From Hyphomonas sp. (lineage in GTDB: Bacteria > Pseudomonadota > Alphaproteobacteria > Caulobacterales > Hyphomonadaceae): 5,213 bases of DNA. This document shows positions 1 through 5,213 of the stretch, piece after piece; the stretch's first letter is position 1, and each line of letters opens with the position of its first letter. The notes beneath the pieces are model-generated. The model searched no databases, was not told the DNA's origin, and worked only from the letters and a program-made list of their open reading frames with translations. A program made the position numbers and the translations under genes. The DNA is taken from positions 1-5,213 of the forward strand of contig JARFRJ010000130.1 of NCBI GenBank assembly GCA_029287305.1. Direction: 5' to 3'.

Positions 1-110
1 GCCCCATATGAATTAATTCGTCGGCCTAAGAAGACATTCCCCTGTTTGGAAAAGACAGCCAAGCCAACATTGGCCCTGTAAAGCTCAGGCTTACGCAATA
101 ATGTGCTCAT
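1..110 (-). CDS. rppH: RNA pyrophosphohydrolase RppH (Nudix), N-terminal fragment cut by the window edge
   Basis: RppH removes pyrophosphate from the 5' triphosphate end of RNA in the cytoplasm and so exposes mRNA to RNase E. Only 36 full codons plus two bases are in the window. The peptide starts MSTLLRKPELYRANVG and continues with LAVFSKQGNVFLGRRIN. This matches the start of RppH proteins (YRxNVG, a G-x-V turn, then an RR pair); the Nudix box itself lies beyond the edge. The start is the ATG at 110-108, three bases after the yibQ stop, with no clear Shine-Dalgarno sequence, so translation may be coupled to yibQ. The yibQ-rppH order is common in alphaproteobacteria, which supports the call. 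Another Nudix hydrolase is possible but less likely. Confidence 0.88.
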   Translation of the reverse strand, partial: MSTLLRKPELYRANVGLAVFSKQGNVFLGRRINSYG

Positions 111-113
111 GTT

Positions 114-1373
114 TTATTGATCAATTCTAAGGGTTTCAGCCATAGCAGCCGTCATAACAGATTCGAGCTGACCTGGCTTACTGTTTTGAGCGATGATCGC
201 GGATGCCGGTGCCAGAAGGATATTTTTCTCCTTCAGTTTTTCCGACCAAGCAATGACATGATCAATGGTCAAGGGATAGACGGTTCCAGTGGCCAGAACA
301 TGGCCATTTTTTATCGCTTCCGTTTCAAGCGCGAAAAGCTGTCTGTCGATATATCCGGCCTCTTTTTCGGTATCAATATGATAGCGGGCCGCCGCATAGC
401 CCAATTCATGCTCGCGCGCCTCCACACCGAGACGGGTATTCGGGGTCAAGGCGTGCTGCAAAAAGACTTTATCCTGATCTTTGATATGTTTGAGAATTTG
501 TGAGGTGGCTCCGCGCATGGCCATGAATTTATCACCGCCCTGATTGATCACGCCATATATTTCAGGCTTGCTGCGTAAATGTATATTGAGGCGGCGAATA
601 TTCTCATTGGGAGAGGTTGTGGGGGACAGGATATGCCTTTGTATGCCCTGATTTTTGCGCTCATAGGTTTCCATCGGAACCTCGATCAGAACTTCATGAC
701 CCATGCGCCGGGCATGTCGGATGAGGGCTGTGTCTGTCTCAGCTACAAAGGATAAAGTAATCTCAGGGGGCAATTCATTTATGGCGGACATAGTCTGGGC
801 TTTGGATGTGCCGAGCCCGCCAATAATGAGACCAATAAAGGGTTTATTACCAGGATTGGTAAAGGCACGCGCAAAGGGCGATTGTATCGCAGGGGATATC
901 ACCGCTTCGATGATCTGATCTGTATCGCCTTGCGGCAGGGCCTGTGATCTGCCTGATGCCGGGTTCATTTGAACCTCGCTCAAGCTTTGTCCGGGGCTAA
1001 CAAACCTCCCATTTATCCATATGCCTTGACCTGCGGCAGGGTCAGGGGCTGTATTTCGTGACAGGTCGGCAATGCCAAGATTGGGTTCAGACAGAGCCAA
1101 ATTGGCCATGTCAGCGCGGCCATCTCCTCTTGTCAAAGGCCATCTTGCACCTTGGGAGGCGGACCTTAATTCAGCACGAAAGAGCAGGCTTTCAGCCTCG
1201 GCCCTCTCAAACAGGCCGACGACATATTGTGGCCCTGCCCGAGTTTGGTCCCCGGTAAAATGGATGCCAAATCCAGAAATAGCGGCGATCACCCCATAGA
1301 AAAACAGGCAGAGGCCGCTTTGAATGAGCCCCGTGCGCAAAAGTGAGCGATGCCGATAGTCTTTGGCGCTCAT
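114..1373 (-). CDS. yibQ: YibQ-like divergent polysaccharide deacetylase family protein, membrane-anchored
   Basis: The 419-residue protein has one hydrophobic segment at about residues 15-38 after a basic start (KDYRHRSLLR), so it is probably anchored in the inner membrane with the rest in the periplasm. Residues 40-175 form a low-complexity linker. Residues 178-396 match the divergent polysaccharide deacetylase domain (DUF610 family) in order: FIGLIIGGLGTS, LPPEITLSF, GHEVLIEVPME at 225-235, then an acidic tail region ending in NILLAPASAI. The biochemical role of this family is poorly known. Positions that are usually acidic or histidine appear replaced: GG at 185-186, NQGG at 277-280, FLQH at 304-307 and TVYP at 364-367, so classical deacetylase activity is doubtful. 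The ATG at 1373 has AAAGG six bases upstream and overlaps the stop of a 57-codon ORF by ATGA. It sits between ctpA and rppH, its usual setting in alphaproteobacteria. Confidence 0.9.
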   Translation of the reverse strand: MSAKDYRHRSLLRTGLIQSGLCLFFYGVIAAISGFGIHFTGDQTRAGPQYVVGLFERAEAESLLFRAELRSASQGARWPLTRGDGRADMANLALSEPNLGIADLSRNTAPDPAAGQGIWINGRFVSPGQSLSEVQMNPASGRSQALPQGDTDQIIEAVISPAIQSPFARAFTNPGNKPFIGLIIGGLGTSKAQTMSAINELPPEITLSFVAETDTALIRHARRMGHEVLIEVPMETYERKNQGIQRHILSPTTSPNENIRRLNIHLRSKPEIYGVINQGGDKFMAMRGATSQILKHIKDQDKVFLQHALTPNTRLGVEAREHELGYAAARYHIDTEKEAGYIDRQLFALETEAIKNGHVLATGTVYPLTIDHVIAWSEKLKEKNILLAPASAIIAQNSKPGQLESVMTAAMAETLRIDQ

Positions 1374-1543
1374 AAGTCACCTTTGGGTCTCGGCCATATG
1401 GCGCGGTTAAAATATCTGATAAACAGGCTGAGTGTGCAAGCCGCCTTTACGACAGTAAAGCCTAATTTGGACCCATGAAAAGGCTCTAATACGCCATAGC
1501 CATATTTTTGGCGGCTTAAATCGGGGATTGCAATATCACTCAT
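1370..1543 (-). CDS. Small hypothetical protein, 57 residues, translationally coupled to yibQ
   Basis: The ORF starts at the ATG at 1543 (MSDIAIPDLSRQKYGYG) and ends with TGA at 1370, giving the ATGA overlap with the yibQ start that is typical of coupled genes. I do not recognise the family. Visible features are a polar N-terminus, a moderately hydrophobic stretch at residues 27-45 (LGFTVVKAACTLSLFIRYF) and a basic, proline-containing end (NRAIWPRPKGDL). One short membrane-associated helix is possible. An in-frame TAG stands directly before the ATG, and the Shine-Dalgarno signal is weak, which is the main argument against it. A 6-bp hairpin with a 4-base loop (CTTTAC/GTAAAG, 1445-1460) lies inside it. 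It fills most of a gap that would otherwise be 322 bp between ctpA and yibQ. It could be an untranslated leader that is open by chance. Confidence 0.42.
   Translation of the reverse strand: MSDIAIPDLSRQKYGYGVLEPFHGSKLGFTVVKAACTLSLFIRYFNRAIWPRPKGDL
1380..1384 (-). promoter_or_regulatory. Ribosome binding site of yibQ
   Basis: AAAGG lies six bases upstream of the ATG at 1373. It fixes the yibQ start and lies inside the last codons of the small upstream ORF, consistent with coupled translation of the two. Confidence 0.65.
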
Positions 1544-1695
1544 CTATCTGATCGTGTCGCGCCTGTCTTGAAAACCGAAAAGGGGGCGAAGATGGAAACC
1601 TATAGCTTTAAAATATCTCGCCATCGCCAAGTAAGCCTTATCATAATAAAGTTACTCAGGTCTGAATCATCAAAAACTGTTCAAGCTTGACGTAT
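1544..1695. other. Spacer after ctpA: no clear gene, possible weak promoter on the minus strand
   Basis: No recognised gene lies here. On the minus strand, TTGATG (1673-1668) and TATTAT (1648-1643) resemble sigma-70 boxes but are 19 bp apart, longer than ideal; they could serve the small ORF and yibQ. A 26-codon ORF (ATG at 1624, TAG at 1546-1544) abuts the 57-codon ORF in the same frame. A 10-bp palindrome TCAAGCTTGA (1681-1690) follows the ctpA stop, with no usable loop. TTAAAATATCT at 1608-1618 recurs at 1407-1417. Confidence 0.3.
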
Positions 1696-3018
1696 CTAAC
1701 CTGTCTGGGTTGCGTGTTGCGCGAATTTACCCGGCTCTCTCAAGATTTGCAGCGCCCGGTCCAATTGATAATCTTCACCGTCATAGGCTTCAGGCGGTTG
1801 ATCTTCAGGCAGATGTGGGCCGCGTCGCATGCTGCCCTCTTCATTTTTCAGGGCATTGGGCAGATCCGCTTCGGTATAGCGCTGATATCGCGCCAATTCC
1901 TCTTCTGTGACCCGCTCCTGGGCAACTTCAATATCCGGGTCAATCCCGGTCCCCTGTATAGAGCGCCCCGACGGCGTATAATAACGCGCCGTTGTCAGGC
2001 GTACCGCGCCTTTATCACCGCCCAGTGGAAAGACATTCTGCACCGACCCTTTGCCAAAAGAGGTCATGCCCAAAACCATGGCGCGGGCACGATCCTGTAA
2101 CGCTCCGGCAACAATCTCAGAGGCGGACGCTGAACCACGATTGATCAGCACAATCATGGGAACATCCTTGAAAACCTCGCCCGCTTCGGCACTGTAACGT
2201 TGATTATTGGAAGGATGACGGCCAAAAATGGACACAACTTCACCCCCGGATAAAAACATGCCGCTGACACTGACCGCCTGATCAAGAAGCCCGCCCGGAT
2301 TATTACGTAAATCCAGTACCAGACCTGTCGGGCGCCCTTTGGCCTCGCTTGTCAGCTCTGCCAAAGCCTCTTCCAAAAGCAGCGTCGTGCGCTCATTGAA
2401 ACCGGATATGCGAATATAGCCGATATTTCCCTCTTCAAGACGGGAGTGCACATATTTTGGGCGAATGACTTCGCGCGTGAGGGTCACGTCAAACGGTTCA
2501 ACACCTTCCCGGACAATGGTAATAGTAATGTCTGTTCCGGGCTCGCCGCGCATTTTCTTGACGGAGTCCTGCATATTCATGCCAGCGATCAAGGTGCCAT
2601 TTATGCGCGTTAGTAAATCGCCGCTTTTCAGACCCGCCCGGCTGGCAGGGGTATCATCAATGGGCGCAACGACTTTGATAAACCCCTTTTCCGGGATAAT
2701 TTCTATGCCCAGTCCGCCATATTGGCCAGAGGTATCAATCTGAATTTCCTGATAATTTTCAGCATTTAAATAGCCTGAATGCGGGTCCAGAGAGGTAAGC
2801 ATGCCATTTATGCCCGCTTCAATCACGTCCGCTTTGTCAATTTCGGTTACATAGTCGGAGTCAATATAGGCCAAGACCTCGCTTAATATGGTCAGTTTGC
2901 CATACACTTCTGCGTGCGGGTCTTGCGCATTCGCACTTGAGCTTTCCAAGAGGGAGGCACCGATCAAACCGCCGCCCATGACGGCTCCAAAAAGCATTCC
3001 CAGGAATAAGGATCTCAT
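1696..3018 (-). CDS. ctpA: Carboxyl-terminal processing protease CtpA (S41 family, PDZ domain)
   Basis: This is a periplasmic serine protease that cleaves proteins near their C-termini. The 440-residue length is normal for bacterial CtpA. Residues 1-31 look like a signal peptide (hydrophobic 4-24, likely cleavage after SANA). The helical region LDPHSGYL at about 77-84 precedes the PDZ domain at about 95-170, with the carboxylate-binding loop YGGLGIEI at 100-107. The S41 core spans about 195-365 and includes LVLDLRNNPGG. The catalytic Ser-Lys pair is Ser298 in GSASASEI and Lys323 in FGKGSVQ, 25 residues apart as in known tail-specific proteases; Gln327 completes the triad. The C-terminal tail is acidic. 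I chose the ATG at 3018, which lies six bases after AGGAG, over the adjacent in-frame TTG at 3021, which lies only three bases after it. The enzyme should be active. It stands downstream of envC, as is common in alphaproteobacteria. Confidence 0.95.
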   Translation of the reverse strand: MRSLFLGMLFGAVMGGGLIGASLLESSSANAQDPHAEVYGKLTILSEVLAYIDSDYVTEIDKADVIEAGINGMLTSLDPHSGYLNAENYQEIQIDTSGQYGGLGIEIIPEKGFIKVVAPIDDTPASRAGLKSGDLLTRINGTLIAGMNMQDSVKKMRGEPGTDITITIVREGVEPFDVTLTREVIRPKYVHSRLEEGNIGYIRISGFNERTTLLLEEALAELTSEAKGRPTGLVLDLRNNPGGLLDQAVSVSGMFLSGGEVVSIFGRHPSNNQRYSAEAGEVFKDVPMIVLINRGSASASEIVAGALQDRARAMVLGMTSFGKGSVQNVFPLGGDKGAVRLTTARYYTPSGRSIQGTGIDPDIEVAQERVTEEELARYQRYTEADLPNALKNEEGSMRRGPHLPEDQPPEAYDGEDYQLDRALQILREPGKFAQHATQTG

Positions 3019-3024
3019 CAATCA

Positions 3025-3030
3025 CTCCTC
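3025..3030 (-). promoter_or_regulatory. Ribosome binding site of ctpA (decides the start)
   Basis: GAGGAG is followed by six bases and then the ATG at 3018. The upstream TTG at 3021 would leave only three bases, and an in-frame TGA stands directly before it, so the ATG is the better start. Confidence 0.75.
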
Positions 3031-3159
3031 ATTTAAAGGTGGTCCGAACGCATATCGCCCAGTCCTGTCAACTGTATATGAAACATGCCGCTTGCAGATA
3101 GATATGGCAAGCTATTCGGCTCTCTTAGTTTATATACAGGTCGATCATAGGTTAAATTA

Positions 3160-3188
3160 TTCATATATATACATACATATAGTCTCAA
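3160..3188 (-). promoter_or_regulatory. Candidate sigma-70-type promoter for ctpA and downstream genes
   Basis: TTGAGA (3188-3183) and TATGAA (3165-3160) are 17 bp apart in the most AT-rich part of the 236-bp envC-ctpA spacer. Each box matches the consensus at four or five positions. Transcription would start near 3153 and leave a leader of about 135 bases. In such AT-rich sequence the match may be chance. Confidence 0.25.
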
Positions 3189-3257
3189 AACGCAATCTGA
3201 TCAAACCCGCTACAGGGTTAAATGGAACCTGCCGCCTGGTATGCGGGCGAGATGCGC

Positions 3258-4484
3258 TTAATTTCCGAGCCATTTTGCCGGGTCTTCGGAGCGGTCTTCC
3301 TTGCGCAATTCCAGATATAATTCCGGCGGCGGATTTTGCCGGGCGGACATACGCCCGACCGTTTCGCCTGCCCGCACACGTTGGCCGCGCTTGGTATAAA
3401 TTGTGCCAAGACCTGTCATAATAACACGATAATCATCACTGGTTCTGATAATCAGCATTTGACCATAGCTTCTGAACGCATCTGAAAACTCAACCACGCC
3501 ATCGACCGGGGCGATAACATTTGCGCTTTGGTCTGTGATAATCGTAATGCCTTCGGCTGTGCTCCCCGTCTCCCGGCGTGCGCCAAAGGCTTCAAAAACG
3601 CGCCCGGCAACCGGGCGTGTCATGGCACCAAGTGCTGTGGGGCCCAAGGGACGCAAATTTGTCGGCTGCGGCGGAATAAGCGTTGCGCGCAGGGCAATTT
3701 GTTCAATCCGGGCTGGCTTTGGGCTTGGTGAAGGCGGCGCTCTTGCTTCCAGTTCAGCCAATAATTGACGCAGCGCCTGCGCGCGCGCTTCCAAATCTGC
3801 AAGCCGTGTTTGAATCCTCCGGCTCTCGCTGGCCGCATCGCGATATTGCAGGCGTTTGGCAATGGCGAGTTTTTCAATCGTCTGTCGTTTTTCTGAAAGC
3901 TGTGATTCGGCGGTTTCAAACCGGATTTGCTGTGTATTGATCCTCTCTTCCAGCGCGTCCAGCTCGGTTATCTCCTCGGCCAGACGTCTGGCCTGTTCGG
4001 CGAGTTTTGGCGCAGTATCTCCCATCAGGATAATTTTGCGGATGGATTGATGGATTTCATCCGGGCTGATAATCAGGGCCGGGGGCTGCTGGCGAGCGGT
4101 CAGCATCAAAGTGGCGAGCAAATCTTCCAAAGCCGCCTCATCTGAATACAGGGCTTCGCGCGCGAGGCGGCGGCGAATATCAAGATCAATCAGCTCGCGC
4201 TCTGCCTTTGTGGCATCCTCTTCATGCTGGCGGCTCTCAAATTCGGCCTGTTCCAGAGCGGCATCGAGGTCGTCCACATCGCCTTTGACTGTATTTTCGG
4301 TGCCCTGCAATAATTCCAGTTCACGCCTCGCAGTGGCGACCTCTGCTTCCAGGACCTCCAGCTCATCGCGCGAAAACATATCCGCTTCCTGTGCAGGAGC
4401 AGGCACAAACCCTGTCAGGATGAACAAAGAGAGACTAAGGAAAAAGCGAGCAAAAACCATAGACGTGCTTATAACAGACTTCAT
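3258..4484 (-). CDS. envC: EnvC-like murein hydrolase activator (coiled coil plus degenerate LytM/M23 domain)
   Basis: EnvC proteins bind and switch on cell-wall amidases in the periplasm during cell separation; the Caulobacter counterpart is the LytM protein LdpF. The 408-residue protein has a signal peptide (1-31, cleavage likely after PAPA). Two Glu/Ala/Leu/Arg-rich coiled-coil stretches follow, at about 36-130 and 160-250, then a proline-rich linker (250-285, PPSPSPKPAR), then a LytM domain at 287-406 with the hallmarks IAPVDGVVEFSDAFRSYGQ and QRVRAGETVG and the end DPAKWL. The zinc ligands of active M23 peptidases are missing: TAEGIT (309-314) replaces the H-x(3)-D segment, MTGLG (356-360) replaces Y-A-H-L, and ELYLEL (388-393) replaces the L-H-F-E segment. 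An activator rather than a hydrolase is therefore expected. The start ATG at 4484 has only a weak Shine-Dalgarno (GGA); Met9 is an alternative but would drop the lysine near the N-terminus of the signal peptide. Confidence 0.92.
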   Translation of the reverse strand: MKSVISTSMVFARFFLSLSLFILTGFVPAPAQEADMFSRDELEVLEAEVATARRELELLQGTENTVKGDVDDLDAALEQAEFESRQHEEDATKAERELIDLDIRRRLAREALYSDEAALEDLLATLMLTARQQPPALIISPDEIHQSIRKIILMGDTAPKLAEQARRLAEEITELDALEERINTQQIRFETAESQLSEKRQTIEKLAIAKRLQYRDAASESRRIQTRLADLEARAQALRQLLAELEARAPPSPSPKPARIEQIALRATLIPPQPTNLRPLGPTALGAMTRPVAGRVFEAFGARRETGSTAEGITIITDQSANVIAPVDGVVEFSDAFRSYGQMLIIRTSDDYRVIMTGLGTIYTKRGQRVRAGETVGRMSARQNPPPELYLELRKEDRSEDPAKWLGN

Positions 4485-4500
4485 TTATCCAAAAGAGGTT

Positions 4501-4659
4501 TTAGGCTGTAAATTCCATTTCCCCTTTGCGAGGGTTCATACAGACTGTGCCTTCTTTTAGGAGCAAAGCGCAAGACGGCGCAAACGCTCCCTTGCCTTTG
4601 CGAGGGTAAACAGGGACCGTTTGATTGAGGACAGAGAGGGACCGTTTGATCAAAGCCAT
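4501..4659 (-). CDS. Doubtful 52-residue ORF upstream of envC, possible leader peptide
   Basis: The ORF starts at the ATG at 4659 (MALIKRSLSVLNQTVP), has AAAGGA nine bases upstream, and stops at 4501, only 16 bases before envC. It could also start at an ATG at 4689, giving 62 residues. The product is basic and resembles no family I know. The 13-bp direct repeat of this region falls in the same reading frame 72 bp apart, so PRKG occurs twice (VYPRKGKG, MNPRKGE). The 25-bp duplication, in contrast, shifts frame between copies, which argues against a protein built from repeats. It may be a translated leader affecting envC, or simply an open stretch of untranslated leader. Confidence 0.22.
   Translation of the reverse strand: MALIKRSLSVLNQTVPVYPRKGKGAFAPSCALLLKEGTVCMNPRKGEMEFTA
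4523..4607. repeat. 13-bp direct repeat pair upstream of envC
   Basis: CCTTTGCGAGGGT occurs at 4523-4535 and again at 4595-4607, identical and 72 bp apart. The copy nearer to envC lies 39 bp before its start codon. The pair brackets the interrupted hairpin at 4560-4590. Confidence 0.75.
4560..4590. repeat. Interrupted inverted repeat (hairpin) in the envC leader
   Basis: GGAGC (4560-4564) pairs with GCTCC (4586-4590), and GCGC (4568-4571) pairs with GCGC (4578-4581). They are separated by an internal loop (AAA against AAAC) and enclose a six-base terminal loop. No run of T follows on either strand, so an intrinsic terminator is unlikely. Confidence 0.45.
4601..4650. repeat. Imperfect 25-bp tandem duplication
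   Basis: Positions 4601-4625 and 4626-4650 are adjacent 25-bp units with 20 of 25 bases identical, including a 14-bp perfect core AGGGACCGTTTGAT (4612-4625 and 4637-4650). The first unit contains the start of the second 13-bp repeat copy. A local slippage duplication that has since diverged explains it most simply. Confidence 0.75.
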
Positions 4660-4801
4660 GTCTCTCAATCCTTTCAAAGGAGCAGACACAGCATATTTGC
4701 CGTCCGAGACCGTCAGCTAACTATCGCTTCAATATATAATAAGTGTTGCGCGCCGGGCCTCTCGATACAGCTTAAAAGGTCTTCACGCGCGATGCAGACA
4801 G

Positions 4802-5030
4802 TCAAGGTCGCAGGCATTGAAACCGCGCGGGAAATCCTCTGGCGTAACCTCGCCGCGCGCAGACGTCAGTTATATTCTCACCAGTCTTACCGCCCGGAGC
4901 GTCTGAGAACGGGACAAGTTCAACATTATCCTTTGTCCAATCAAAACTGTCATGCTCGTCAGACTTGCGGATTTTGCTCGCCCCGTAAACACCTGTGACA
5001 ATCACTCTTGCGCGCAACGTAACCGTCCAT
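4802..5030 (-). pseudogene. Possible broken small gene, unidentified
   Basis: An ATG at 5030-5028 overlaps the stop of the upstream partial gene (TGATG) and has AGGAG six bases upstream, an excellent start. Its own frame gives only 23 codons (MDGYVARKSDCHRCLRG). The frame that looks like a protein is displaced: after one extra G (ATG-G-ACG) it reads TVTLRARVIVTGVYGASK and continues through DNVELVPFSDAPGGKTGENI to a TGA at 4802. From about 4870 a third frame (SARGEVTPEDFPRGFNACD) looks more natural than the tail of that frame. I infer a gene damaged by small indels, or sequencing error. A TTG at 5017 could start an intact 71-residue protein instead. No family is recognised with confidence. Confidence 0.35.
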
Positions 5031-5213
5031 CAAAGGCTCCTGACTAACTCAATGTCTTCAGTGTTGAGTTCTCGGATCCGCGCCAAAACACTCTCTGGTG
5101 CGTCATAAGCTGAGGGCGATATGTTCAATCGGGGTAGCTCAATGTCCATTCTGAACACCTCTTTTAGAATCTCAGAACTCAGCTCTTCCTGATGCAAGAC
5201 ATGGATTCGGTAC
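5030..5213 (-). CDS. C-terminal end of an unidentified protein, cut by the window edge
   Basis: Sixty codons (5212-5033) are open from the right edge of the window to a TGA at 5032-5030. The peptide begins YRIHVLHQEELSSEILKEVF and ends IRELNTEDIELVRSL. Its amphipathic, acidic character and the well-spaced Shine-Dalgarno inside its last codons for a following ATG suggest a true gene end. The closing pattern (a short PRLN-S-P stretch, then an ARIRELN helix and an acidic end) faintly recalls the C-termini of bacterial sulfotransferase-like proteins, but this is from memory and too short to name. It does not resemble RlmH or phosphoglycerate mutase, which I would have expected near envC in some alphaproteobacteria. 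Confidence 0.5.
   Translation of the reverse strand, partial: YRIHVLHQEELSSEILKEVFRMDIELPRLNISPSAYDAPESVLARIRELNTEDIELVRSL

Larger units (their letters stand above)
4485..4801. other. Region before envC without a recognised gene
   Basis: Apart from the repeats and the doubtful leader ORF, nothing is recognised here. An AT-rich patch at 4729-4743 gives TATTAT/TATATT on the minus strand and TATAAT on the plus strand, but neither has a credible -35 box at the right distance. The envC promoter is probably in this region but I cannot place it. Confidence 0.4.

Noticed and set aside
1681..1690. TCAAGCTTGA palindrome after the ctpA stop as a terminator
   Set aside because: A palindrome without a loop folds poorly. 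The T run that follows on the minus strand is short and offset.
3066..3071. Perfect TTGACA on the minus strand 48 bp before the ctpA start
   Set aside because: No acceptable -10 box lies 16-18 bp downstream; the sequence there is TTCGGA-like.
3204..3219. AACCC/GGGTT hairpin after envC as a terminator
   Set aside because: The stem is only five base pairs and is not followed by a run of T on the minus strand.
2888..3421. 177-codon plus-strand ORF across the envC-ctpA spacer
   Set aside because: It overlaps the ends of two well-supported genes in antisense and its translation has no domain-like features.
4111..4560. 149-codon plus-strand ORF antisense to envC
   Set aside because: The serine/arginine/alanine-rich translation mirrors the coiled-coil codons of envC on the other strand, a usual shadow effect.
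4735..4740. TATAAT on the plus strand as a promoter
   Set aside because: There is no -35 match at a suitable distance and no credible plus-strand gene downstream.
4621..4998. 125-codon plus-strand ORF upstream of envC
   Set aside because: It starts at TTG without a Shine-Dalgarno sequence, runs opposite to all other genes, has no recognisable motif and is composed of scattered Arg/Gln/Ser/His residues typical of a chance open frame.
5133..5200. Possible tRNA start (GGGGTAGCTCAAT)
   Set aside because: No T-loop motif, anticodon stem or acceptor complement can be found downstream.

Overview
The window reads as part of an alphaproteobacterial chromosome of moderate GC content. The evidence is gene content and order: on the minus strand, in transcription order, an EnvC-like LytM-domain protein, a CtpA-type S41 carboxyl-terminal processing protease, a YibQ-like divergent polysaccharide deacetylase, and the first 36 codons of the Nudix RNA pyrophosphohydrolase RppH. 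I know this block from many alphaproteobacterial genomes. The genus cannot be fixed from the sequence.

Layout from right to left, the direction of transcription. Positions 5213-5030 hold the last 60 codons of an unidentified protein that begins outside the window. Its stop codon overlaps an ATG with a good Shine-Dalgarno sequence, but the longer protein-like reading frame that follows is out of phase with that ATG, so 5030-4802 looks like a broken or mis-sequenced gene. Positions 4801-4485 contain no recognisable gene. They carry a 25-bp imperfect tandem duplication, a 13-bp direct repeat, an interrupted hairpin and a doubtful 52-codon ORF that stops just before envC. Then come envC (4484-3258), a 236-bp AT-rich spacer, ctpA (3018-1696), a second spacer, a probable 57-codon small gene (1543-1370) that overlaps the next gene by ATGA, yibQ (1373-114) and, 3 bp further on, rppH (110 to the edge). 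The plus strand shows no convincing gene.

The three full genes point to the cell envelope. EnvC has a signal peptide, long coiled coils and a LytM domain without zinc ligands, which is the build of an activator of cell-wall amidases during division. CtpA has an intact Ser-Lys-Gln active site and a PDZ domain and should trim or degrade periplasmic proteins; in several bacteria such proteases control cell-wall hydrolases. YibQ is membrane-anchored and has lost most residues conserved in the deacetylase fold. RppH, which starts RNA decay by removing pyrophosphate from 5' ends, is probably there only through conserved co-transcription.

I see no mobile element, CRISPR array, tRNA, rRNA or new defence-type system. 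The points most worth a second look are the small coupled gene before yibQ, the degenerate YibQ active site, and the repeat-rich, gene-remnant region upstream of envC.
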